64,000 nucleotides of DNA from Symbiodinium natans (taxonomy: Eukaryota > Sar > Dinophyceae > Suessiales > Symbiodiniaceae), in the NCBI GenBank assembly GCA_905221605.1, contig CAJNDS010002647.1, positions 127,001 to 191,000 on the forward strand. Reading direction: 5' to 3'. This document shows positions 1-9,746 of the stretch, one piece after another; positions within the stretch are counted from its first letter, which is position 1; each line of letters opens with the position of its first letter. The notes beneath the pieces were generated by a model. It was not told where the DNA came from, searched no databases, and worked only from the letters and a program-made list of their open reading frames with translations. Both the position numbers and the translations under genes were made by a program.

Positions 1-541
1 TGCCCAACAATGCCTGACCACCGGCATCGGTGAAGACAAATCTCGCCGAAGCTACTGCCGCCTCGACAATAACATTTATTTAGTCTTGTACTCGGTCAAA
101 ATTCAGTGTTGATCTTCCTCCCCTTATGCAGTATTGGAAAGCCCACTCGGCACTCGCAACATCCTTGGGGCTGGCACGGGCGGGGGAACATCATGTCGTG
201 GCCGATTGCTGATGTTGACTCCACTGCCTGGTCGCTGGCAAGTTTCCAAAACGCTTCTGATCTTGTGCCACGTGCATCGGAGGCCCGAAGCCTACAGCAA
301 AAGCTAAAGAACCGTGCCAAAGGACCTGCCATGCCTGCCTTTCGAATCCTGATAGGATCTCTGCTCGACATTACGATTCTGTGTTGCTGCGCATGGCTCT
401 GCTCACGAGAACTTGCCACAAAGCTGCTCGATGACGTTGCTCTGAAGGAGCCGAAATGGCCTGTACGCCAGGTGCATGTTCGAAATCGGCATATTATCGG
501 CAATTTTATCTAGAGCTGCCATGATAGACTCTTGCAACACG

Positions 542-976
542 TCAGCTGAATGAGCAGACCAAAGAAATCATCCATGTCTGGCCTGGATCGTGGGACTGGG
601 CTTGTGGTGCCGCCCGCGGGACATTCAACGGCTCGTGCATTGGAGGAGGGAAGTACGGCTGCCCGTAGAAAGACTGCGTATCAGCACTTTGAACTGTGAA
701 GCTATCCCAGGAACGGTCGTCATTCCTCATATAGTCTTCCCACGGGTTCGTGCTGTCGCTTGTAATGTTTGCCCAGCTGGTACTCCAGGGATCGTTGCCA
801 TCGTCCCATGGATCATGACCTCGTGCCATGCTCCAAGGGTCCCATGACTCATGGCCGGGTTGGCCAGGCGTCCCGTGGTCTTCTGCGGCGCTGCGTCTGT
901 GTCCGCGCCAGGGTAGGCGAGAGGGTAGGCGAGGAGGTGGAGGCGGTCGAGGGACACCTAGCAATGGAGATTGCAT
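542..976 (-). CDS. Low-complexity Asp-Pro-Trp-rich protein, probable exon
   Basis: I do not recognise the family. The frame is open for about 144 residues. It begins with a proline/arginine-rich segment, then carries repeated tryptophan-acidic units such as ESWDPWS, HDPWDDG, NDPWSTSW, TNPWEDY and DRSWDSF. It ends in a proline/glutamine-rich part containing YFPPPMHEP. Repeated Asp-Pro-Trp with Ser, Asn and Asp between is much more protein-like than the opposite strand, which reads as a Cys/Arg/Val mix. DPW motifs are used as adaptor-binding peptides in other eukaryotes; whether that holds here is only a guess. The last residues before the stop at 542 look less coherent, so a splice donor probably lies before it. 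The start is unknown and no neighbouring exon was found. Confidence 0.5.
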   Translation of the reverse strand: MQSPLLGVPRPPPPPRLPSRLPWRGHRRSAAEDHGTPGQPGHESWDPWSMARGHDPWDDGNDPWSTSWANITSDSTNPWEDYMRNDDRSWDSFTVQSADTQSFYGQPYFPPPMHEPLNVPRAAPQAQSHDPGQTWMISLVCSFS

Positions 977-3900
977 TGCTGTTAAGCTTCGCGGGGAACC
1001 AGTTCACGAAACAGAAACTTCCGCTGCGAAAACGATCTTAGCTCTTCTGCCGGTCAACAACAGATCCCTGCAACCTTGACCTGCCGTGCGTGACAACTGG
1101 GAAGAGCTTGAAGCAAAGCTTACAGACAACCTGGAGCGAGATCCACGACTGTAACTTCCTAACCCTCCGAGCTCTTCCCCCCAAATTGCTGTCATTGGGA
1201 ACTTCTAGGCGTACTTGCAATGCACTACAGTATACATAGATCGGCTGCTCTGGGAGCTTCATCTCCGATGACTCTTATGTTGAATCTCACTCTCCAGCTC
1301 ATGCCCACCTCGGTCTCGCCACCGCGGGGCACCCTCGGCCTCAAGCGGGATGAAGGTTGCAATAACTCGTAATACGCCGTAGCGACTTCCATTGAACTCT
1401 TCACGAAGAAGTCCGTGCTCGGCAAGGAAGGGCGTTACATGGTGGCACAGTGCAAGAATTGCAGGAAACGACATGCTCGAGCGACACAGTGCCACAGACG
1501 CGGCACCCGCGATCCCAATTTCGAACCCGCCCTCGCAGCCCTAAGAGTGGCGGTGGTGGTGGCGCTCGCGCCCGACGACCGCTGCCATACGTGCGGATTG
1601 GACAGTCGAGGCGCCAAACGCCACGTCAAAAGCCCTACCGTGTGTTTCTGCGCTTGTGCAGCGTGAGATGTTGGTTGGCCTTCTTAAGTCATTAAACTTT
1701 GCCGCTCGGACTCTTCCAAGTTGGTCTGCGTGGCCGTTCAGAACTCCGGGCAAGGCAGGCCCTTGAAGCTTGAGACGTTTTACTCCTGATCTGTTCGGGC
1801 TGCGATGGGCTGCGCTTGTCATACTCTCGCGACGTGCAAAAAAAAGTGCACTTCAATAAGAGGTAGAGTGCTATGGGCACTAGCCTTGCCTGGAACCGAA
1901 GCTCTGAGGCAACGACTGCCATGGCAGCCGGAGGGTGGAAGGGCGGGCTGCTGCGTCGCATGTACTAGGCCAAGCAGCGCTGAGCCATTCAAGGCTGTGC
2001 CTAACTGTGCCTATAGTACCTATAGTGGAGACTGTAGGCAAGTCCAAACAAAAAAGCCACATAAAGCCATGACATGCCCTGATCATTCTGATCCTGCCGT
2101 CTGAGAGTCGAGAATCGGGAAGGTTGTACTGCAGACAGCTACTTATTGTTGCACTATGCTTGTTGCTGTTTAAGGTAAGTTGATGCTTCAGGAGCCGCTG
2201 AAAAGCCAGGCAAGCGGCAACTTCAGGCATCACTCAAAGACTTCAAAGAATCCTTCTGCAAGTACGCTTCTCAAAATATGATGCGAACGCCAAACCCCTG
2301 TGGCCACAGCCTCCAGCAATGGGGCCGCATCTGCGCCACTCCCAGCGTTCACGCGGAAGTCGAAGCGAAACTTGCCTGAATTGTCGCCTGTCGTGAACCG
2401 AAGGCCGGTTCTTGTTGAAGAAAATTTGGATGCAGCAGTATGTGCTGGAAGCTACGCCCGTCTTTGGCGAGCACTCCAAGCACTTCCATGTATCAGCTAA
2501 AGAATCCGTCAGTCACCCTCCCCCCCCCCTCCCTCCTGCAAGGGCGTGCCCTTGAAGATACTCTGCGGAACCGCGACAAGCTTCAATCTACAGATGGAAT
2601 TGTGCTAAGCAGTCGTTGAACTCGTACGTTTTCTGCAATTGGCCTCCAGAAGTCATGGGCACCGTCGAGGCAAGAACCTGTCTTGAGCCGCCAACGACCT
2701 GTGGCATCGGAGGACATGATTGGCGTCTTTTCTAAGGACTGGACGCATGCGAAATCATTGATGCAGCATTCGCTGCAAGTGATGCTTAAACACCGCTGCG
2801 TGGGCCGCTTATAAGGACCTGCTCTGCAAAAACTGCAAGAGCACATGCAGGCCATGAGAGACCATGTGCGCAGAATTGTGCTTGCGATGCGTTGAGTTCT
2901 GCCGCAATTGATGGCCAAGACATGCCTAGACTTCAACCACGTTGACAGCCTGTAGCTCCTCCGCCGAATTCCAGCCTTTGCGCAGTGTCGCCGCAATAAG
3001 AAGACTCTGACTCTCTTTGAAGCCATGCCCCGTCTGAGTAGAACTGTATGCTTGCTCGATGACGGCGGCAACTCTCAGCTTTTGCTGGCAGGTGTGTCTG
3101 AACATCTTTCAACCTGTTTCAATCACGCACGCTTTTCCCCAGGACGTCCTGCAATGAGTTGTGCAAGGTGTTTACAACGTGTGCAACGTGTTCAACCCAA
3201 GCTGGACTGCTCATGATGCGTCATTGGGCCGCAGCAACGCAGGCTCGTCGAGTCCCCAGAGTCTCAGTACACAGGACCCCATCTCAACAGCCCACAATGC
3301 CTACGGCAGTGCCATGACAGGACACTGGGCACATGCATTTTTCCGTGCTATAAGGAGCCAGCAGGACAAGTGCAAAGCATCGGCATCTTCGAAGCCCTTG
3401 AGGACCTGAATTTGAGCTCTGACGACTCGCAAGCTTTTTGGTCTTCGCGCACAAGGTTGGGATTTGATTGGGATTTGGGCTCCCGCTTTTTGCCACACGC
3501 CCCTAGCTGACTCCTCCGGTGTGGAGTTTGGGATTGAAGTAAACAAGTAACTTTGTCGAAGGAGGAAATCAGCGAAGGCCATGAGTGCTGCATACGTTTG
3601 GGGCCATATTTGGCAGGCCTAAAGGCCTAAAAAAAGGGGGGGTGGGGGCGGGGATTGGGGCAGGAGGGGTGGGGTTTCTCGGGCAACGGGAGGGTGGTGG
3701 CGGGGTGGGCCCGGGGGGGGGGGAGCTGTGAAGTCCAGGGAATGAGAAGCGCCAAGAGATTTGCAAACGAAAACAACCACGAAGCTGCAAGGAGCTAGGT
3801 TTCGTAACCTTTTGGGTACAACTCGAACTGAAATCCAAAAAAAGCCATCAAGGCCCTATAGACCCTATAGAGTTCAACGAAGCAAGTGCAGGAGCCCGCG

Positions 3901-5447
3901 GCTTCCCAGAAGTGGTTACAATCTATTGTGTCACGGCTTCGCGTGCCAGCTCTGCAATCTATTCTCATTGCAGCCAACAAGCACAATCCTTGCGTCTCTC
4001 AGCACGAGCGAAGCTGCAACCTTGCACTTGACGGGGGCGAGAAGCCTGAAAATGGCGGCAACATGCGGCAACATTGTTGTTTTTCGGCTTCTGCTGGCAT
4101 GTGCTCCGTTCCACCCGGGCCTTGGACTTCTCAGGTTCCTGAACATCCTCTGCCTGACAACTTCTGACAACACTCCCAGACTGGGACCTTTCTAGCTGAC
4201 CCAACTATAGAACAAGAAACTCCCAGCCACTCCCATCCACTCCTCCTCACCCGCAGCAGCCTCTGGACCTGTCGTGTATGAGCGCACGTCGTTTGGTAGA
4301 ATGGGCTGAACTGACGCAGTCAGATTGCGCAATCTATTGTTTCAATCCGGCAACTGACCAGAAGTCGACCACACGGGGGCAGTCAAGGATGCCACAACAT
4401 TTAAACAAATAATTCTACTCACATGGATACCGTATATTGACGCCGCGTTGACAACTTGCATGCCGTGGCCTTTGCTCGTCCCATGCTGCGAGCTCTCCGG
4501 CGTGTGCCTCGCAATACATGGATATTTCACTTGTGTGGCAGGCCGGCATGTTGCGTGGGCAAATGTTCTCTGCATTTCTCTACTGTTCTATCATATGCAC
4601 TAGTGTAACCCTTGATTCTGAAAACAATCAAAGTTTTGGAGGGGCAGTCATGACGGAGAATGTACTGCAGACACAACTAGCCAGACATGAGGAAGACATC
4701 TGATACCACAGTGGTCTTCAGAGTCAGGAGTGCTCCGGCACTAAACGCACCCCATCGTACCCAATCATCTCACACCGACCACCCATGCTCACAGCATGCC
4801 CATGTTTTGTCCAAGACAGTCGTGGGGGTTCAACGAACTCGGTCTGCAGGCTTCAGAGTGTAAAGTGCACTGTCGAGTCGAGTGGAGAAGGTTGGGGGTT
4901 CGTGTTCGACTCTAGTCGCGCAAGGCAGGCAAGGAATCGTCGGGTTCAGATAAATCACCGCTGGAGCATTCAAATCTAGACTTCCGCGAAACTCCTAAGC
5001 CATCACACCATGAAGCCACCTAAATCCCAGTTCCCGTGAAGTCCAGGCAACCCTAATACTGACATGGCTACACTCACCATCTTCTCACTTTCAACTCCAG
5101 GCCTACCAATACGCTACGCCAAAACATCCCGACAACGTGCCACGCGACTCGGGGGGTCACCTATAGGGCTGCTAAACAAGGGGGCGGGCCCACCCACGGG
5201 GTTATCTTGGGGAAGCGATTGCTGCGGGCTATTTGTTTGGCCAGTGTCGTTTCCAAAGCCGTACCTCTCTGATCCCAAGCTCCCAGAAGAGCGCTGCGCT
5301 CTGTTTTCTGCACAGTTCAAAGAGCAATCCGACTGAATTCGGCTGACATGTCGTGGCATTCAGCTCCTGCTTTTTGCAGGAGCACAGCTGGACCATGCTC
5401 CAGAGTTGTTTAGCTGACTGTAACAGTAGGCTGATTATAGGAAATTT
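977..5447. other. Gene-poor stretch
   Basis: No coding segment here resembles a family I know. Short open frames exist on both strands but overlap each other and lack consistent composition. A minus-strand frame at 4342-4575 is weakly protein-like. The stretch holds a C-run near 2520, a G-rich tract at 3628-3723 and a diverged copy of a dispersed motif at 3486-3511. Confidence 0.4.
3628..3723 (+). repeat. G-rich tract with many G-runs
   Basis: About 95 bases with repeated runs of three to eleven G separated by one to five bases, ending in a run of about a dozen G. Runs of this spacing can fold into G-quadruplexes; folding itself is inferred, not shown. No gene was identified on either side within several hundred bases. 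Confidence 0.75.
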
Positions 5448-5702
5448 TCAGCCCGAACCAACTTCCAACTCCTTTGGTCCTATGGAACTCTGAAGCATGC
5501 CGTTCGGTCCGGCTGTCACAGGGTCGATACATACGTCCAGATGCCCTTCTGCAGGAGAACACATCACTGGATGGTCAGACGCAGTGTCGGTGCATGCGCT
5601 TCTTGCAAGTGCTAAATGAAGATTTTCACAGCCAGGACAACTTTGACACGTAACAGGCCTCAGTGCGGCCTCAGCTTCAGGCACCACCTTCACCTCCGCC
5701 AC
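5448..5702 (-). CDS. Unidentified coding-like frame
   Basis: I do not recognise this segment. The open frame of about 84 residues begins near AEVKVVPEAEAALRP, has two CxxC-like cysteine pairs (TCQSCPGCENLH) and ends with GPKELEVGSG before the stop. The amino-acid mix is more protein-like than the other frames here. It starts about 90 bases beyond the stop codon of the roadblock dynein gene on the same strand. It could be the first exon of a following gene, part of that gene's 3' untranslated region, or chance. No splice partner was found. Confidence 0.3.
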   Translation of the reverse strand: MAEVKVVPEAEAALRPVTCQSCPGCENLHLALARSACTDTASDHPVMCSPAEGHLDVCIDPVTAGPNGMLQSSIGPKELEVGSG

Positions 5703-5794
5703 CTTCGAAGCTGCTCGCCACGGTGGCGTACATCAACAGCCACAATAGTGATGCTTGTGCAGACTGGCAACACGAGGACCCAGGATACCCCGAA

Positions 5795-7099
5795 TTAGCA
5801 AGAAAGTCGCGTCATGCTCAACCACAGCTTTGCCCGATAACCTCGGGATATCCATGACTTTCCCCTAGCATCAGTGCCTGCGCCAGCTGCTGCCTCCTCA
5901 TCTTGAACCCAAGGCTTTCCAGTGCAGTTCCTCGGCTTTTGCGATGTCTCTGCGTTTTCGGGGCCTTGGGGGGATGACTGGAGGATGCCGGGAGTACTGA
6001 TCGCACATGATCGCATCCCGGGGAATCGGGCGTAAACGGGAGCCCAACTCCTCTTGTCAAAGATGAAGTTGTTCGCTGCTATGCTGACAGCAGACCCACA
6101 GACCCACACCCGCACACCCCCACGCCCCCGCCCCCACCCCCCCTCCGCCCGCGCCCGCCCATGTCACCCACCCCCGCGCACACATACACAAAGTGGTGCG
6201 TTAACACAAGCTCATTGCGTGGAGGCACTGGATCACCGCCAGCGTGTACTCTGGCAGGGTGACCTTACACTGACAGTAGTGCCTGAACTCAAGAATATCA
6301 ACAGTTGGCCAACCATGTATTCGTGCACGGCCAGGCTTTAGGACTTCAGGAAGTTACTGGCAACGTTCCTTGAGCAGCCGAGGAACAAAGATGATCTCGG
6401 TGCCCTCCCTCGTTCTCAGGCGTACATTGGCAAGCTCACTTTCCTTGCCATGCTTGGCGATGGCAGGGCAAATTCTGAATGTCTCTGTTTCAGTCTGTTC
6501 TCTGCCCAGCTGACGTCCCCACAGACCCTACGTATTGCGGCAATCCCAAGGCCAAGCGACTGCAGGTCCGGTCAAGAGCTCCTGATTTGCTTGGGGTTGT
6601 CGTGCGGGTGCGAAGGGGTCCATGGGTCGGGCATTGTCTGACTTAGCCTTAGCCATCTACATGTGTCTATTGCGACCTGTCCTTCAAGCACTTCTTGCAG
6701 TGGGCGATATAGTCGGACATGAGGGCGGCGTAGATGACAGCCTGACGAAATCACTGCGCATTCGTTGTGCCTAGGCATGTGAAACACAGCTTCGCAAAGG
6801 GACAAAATGCCCAAGTGTCTGTCAAGGCAGTCAATGCAAAAGCTGCACGGTACCGTCGGTAGGCACTGTTGAGTGGCCCACCCTCTCATACGGCATGCTT
6901 TCGTGCCTTAGCTTCCAAATATCTCCCGTGCCCGACCTTGAAACTCACCTGGGGGACACTTGCCTTACCCTTTACATTTTGCCGAAGACTGTGAAACAAC
7001 GACTGAAACATCAATCAATTCTTGAACTCCTCCAGGCGGCCACTTCGTGGGGATGCCGTCTGAGTTGATGACCACAAAGCCAATCACCTCAACTGCACT
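5795..7099 (-). CDS. DYNLRB: Dynein light chain, roadblock/LC7 type
   Basis: The roadblock/LC7 light chain is a small dimer-forming subunit that sits on dynein intermediate chains in flagellar and cytoplasmic dynein. The fold can be followed through six exons: 7041-7099 (or a few bases more upstream), 6882-6906, 6677-6741, 6387-6438, 6229-6263 and 5795-5930. Family segments appear in the expected order: EVIGFVVINSDGIPTKW, then HESMPYER, AVIYAALMSDYIAHCKK, VRLRTREGTEIIF, PEYTLAVIQ and NCTGKPW. All junctions are in phase: W is split TG/G, K-D-S is split AG/T, Q is split CA/G. Donors are GC once and GT four times. The second exon is only 25 bases. The last exon adds an acidic, Ala/Gly-rich tail and ends at TAA (5795-5797). 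The N-terminus above residue EVIG is not located; the frame stays open further upstream. The intron 5931-6228 contains a long C-rich pyrimidine tract. Family identity is strong; the exact first exon is uncertain. Confidence 0.85.
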
Positions 7100-7529
7100 C
7101 TGCAAATCTCCGCAACCACTGATGCAGAACAAAACTGGCCTTCCGGCTCTAAGGCCGTGACTGTGGGGTAGTCCGTCAGAAAGCCCTTGAGGATGGCATC
7201 TACCTACTTCTGAGAGGAGACTCTCCAAGAGCCTTCAATAACACCGAGAGAACCGGCCATGTGCGCGTGATCCCCAGGCCTCCGAAGTCTGAGCCCCAGC
7301 CATGACCTGGCAGACTCAGCCGGAACAATACCACTGACAATACGTGAAGCCATGTGAACTCCCTTGACTGGCCCCCCAGCATACAGCTTGATACGACACG
7401 TCAATGCTACTGCACGCCTCTATGCAGCCCAACAATCACTCCACGATACGTCGCGCTAGGTGCCAGAGCCCAGACATACGCACATGCCAGACTTTGACCA
7501 TGCTGGCCAGCCTTAAGGTCTTCGTCCAG

Positions 7530-8048
7530 CTAGCTGGGGGATTGTCTTCGGTCCCGTGATTTGCTTGAGCCAGGGTTGTGGAAAGCAGCTATGTTGGCAT
7601 GAGTTGGCCATTGCTGTCCCGCAACACTTTGACTGGCGGAAGCATGAATCAATCCAAGCTTGCAGAAGTTACAAACAATGACCAAAAATCTAGCTTTGAT
7701 GGGGGTGGATCTGGTTATCTGCAATAGAAGCAAACTCAGCACCAAGCTCGCCCTCAGCTCCCGCTGTGGCAGACTGGGCCACCTTGAATCTCGCTTACAT
7801 GTCGCGTGAAGCATCGTGGCATAGTGATGGCGGAGGTCACCGAAAACACTGTAATTACCTACAATGCCGATCTGTATCCCCTCGAAGTGAAGCTGAACAA
7901 CGCGGAAGAGCAGCAGCACCCCCTGAAGTTCTTGCTCTCCCAGTAGAATGCTGCGATGGTCCCTGTGCTGGCTCTCTCTCGAAATATCTCGAAATAACAT
8001 TCTCCGGCCTTGTGGGGAATAGAGGAGTGTCACAGTGCACAGGTGCAA
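7530..8048 (-). CDS. Unidentified coding-like frame upstream of the roadblock gene
   Basis: Not recognised. The frame is open for 172 residues. The most protein-like part is SILLGEQELQGVLLLFRVVQ followed by LHFEGIQIGIVGNYSVFGDL, a mildly hydrophobic stretch. The opposite strand is also open over part of it, so this may be chance. No splice partners or family motifs were seen. Confidence 0.3.
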   Translation of the reverse strand: MHLCTVTLLYSPQGRRMLFRDISRESQHRDHRSILLGEQELQGVLLLFRVVQLHFEGIQIGIVGNYSVFGDLRHHYATMLHATCKRDSRWPSLPQRELRASLVLSLLLLQITRSTPIKARFLVIVCNFCKLGLIHASASQSVAGQQWPTHANIAAFHNPGSSKSRDRRQSPS

Positions 8049-8512
8049 AGAGTCTACAAGTCAGCTTGTCACACTGACGTACATGGACATTGCTGTTGAT
8101 GCCACCTCTGGTTCACAATGCAAAGTGGGAGATCAGATGCTATCAGGTCAGAACAGCAACTTCACATCAGCGCCTCAGCCTTCCACATCCAAAGAGAGGC
8201 CCTCTGAGCCATGCGCAAGCTCTTCTTTCGGAGGGAGAAGGTCCCAAATCAAGGCCTCAAAAAGCGCCAGCAGAAGCAACCGCCACAAGAGGCTTGTGGC
8301 CGTGGCTGTTCACGTGCTGGAGGCCACAAGCCTGCAGCTTACAGGTTCAGTCGGCTCGGCCTTGGAGAAAGCGCCATCGATCTCGTCCTTGTTGGGAGAT
8401 GGTGGCACCTCATGCTGAAATGGAGGTCAGCACCATGCTGCGTCGATCCGCAGCTAGTTATGCTGTCCGGGCAGATTCAGAGACGGAAGACTCAAGTCTT
8501 CGTCACCAATGA

Positions 8513-8529
8513 GGGGGGGGGGGGGGGGG
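8513..8529 (+). repeat. G17 homopolymer
   Basis: An uninterrupted run of 17 G. It may be polymorphic or a sequencing or assembly weak point. No gene assigned across it. Confidence 0.9.
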
Positions 8530-9212
8530 TTGAGCTCATAGTAATGCTCTGGCTTGAGGTGAAGCTTACGATACCATGAAGTACGGCACTCTACAGGCCT
8601 CTTTATGGCACTGCCATGGCACCATGTAGTCAGCGAAAACACATTCACCTGGAACATCGGAATTCCGCGGAATGGAATATCTAAAGGCCACGGCAGATTT
8701 CGACAATGCTCGGAAACTGGATCGGTTACTCGCAAAGCCCGCCCGTTGTTTTGAGATGGTATGCATCGATTCATCGAAAAACTGCATGCACTGTAAACTC
8801 TTAACTTGCAAATTCGCGGAACCGACCTTGATCCTGAAAGACCCCGAATCATCCGTTGGGGCAGTGGGTTCCCGTCGTCTTTTCTCACATTAAGCCGCGG
8901 CGACGCAGGCTCGGTGCTTACGGAATCGAGCTGCTTGTCTTGCTTCATTCCAGAAGGGAGCACGCAGTTCTTCCATATATACTCTTCTCATCTTTCCTCT
9001 CTTCTGATCCGTCGCCTTTGTTTGTGCCATTCCGCTCCGTTCTTTTATCATTTCTTCCTAGGTCGCAGGATTCTCCAGTACGACAGACCTTCCAATCAGA
9101 ACCACACCGAAAGTGTCTGCCTGGAGTGTAGGTCGCTTCCAGCTTTCGAAGCACTTGGCTTTACTAGACGCCGGAGCCTGCCTCTCAAGGATATCGGCTT
9201 TTGTTCGAGGTG

Positions 9213-9746
9213 TCATTCAGCGATTCGGGGGCTGGAGGCACGGCACCATGGTTTTGAGATGTTTTGAGCGTTTCCTTCAAGCAAAACCGGGAAAGCATGA
9301 ACTGACATGCCAGGTTTGTATTCGTGGCAGCGCCACGGTCGTCTGAAATGGCAAGTCACATGGCGTTGGTTACCGACGCCAGATGTGGTGAGTGCAGCAT
9401 ATGAATATGTGTTGCACATATGTACTATCGATTGCGCCTCCACCTTGCCCTCGGCATCATCTGACTCCTCTGCGAACGCAGGCGCGCCTGAACCTGCAAA
9501 AGCCACGACAACTGCACAACCCCCCGCCTGAACCGCAAGGCTAACGGAAAAAAAGGAATAGTTTATGGACAAGGCGAGACTTTCTTGTTCTGCTCTTGCT
9601 CTGCTTTGTTTTACAACATTTACCACCGAAGCGCAGAGATCAAGCCTTCGACGCACCAGCGCTTGGCAAAGTGCCAGAGGCTCATTTCCTTGCATTTTCA
9701 CAGGGACCCAAGACTGGAAGACTCTGCTTGAATCAACGTAGCACAC
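9213..9746 (-). CDS. Unidentified coding-like frame with an Ala/Glu-rich segment
   Basis: Not recognised. The frame is open for 177 residues. The central portion VVVAFAGSGAPAFAEESDD followed by AEGKVEAQS reads like real protein, preceded by RRRLDLCASVVNVVKQSRAR. A hydrophobic run (AVQAGGCAVVVAFAG) before the acidic part could be a membrane or signal segment. Flanking parts are less convincing, so only an internal exon may be real. The opposite strand is open over part of the same stretch. Confidence 0.35.
   Translation of the reverse strand: MCYVDSSRVFQSWVPVKMQGNEPLALCQALVRRRLDLCASVVNVVKQSRARAEQESLALSINYSFFSVSLAVQAGGCAVVVAFAGSGAPAFAEESDDAEGKVEAQSIVHMCNTYSYAALTTSGVGNQRHVTCHFRRPWRCHEYKPGMSVHAFPVLLEGNAQNISKPWCRASSPRIAE

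Noticed and set aside
96-513. Opposing 135-residue frames at the left edge
   Set aside because: Both strands are open over the same bases and neither shows a motif or clear composition bias, so I cannot choose one.
8454-8963. 169-residue minus frame
   Set aside because: Its Pro-rich part is the G17 run translated on the other strand, and the rest has no recognisable pattern.
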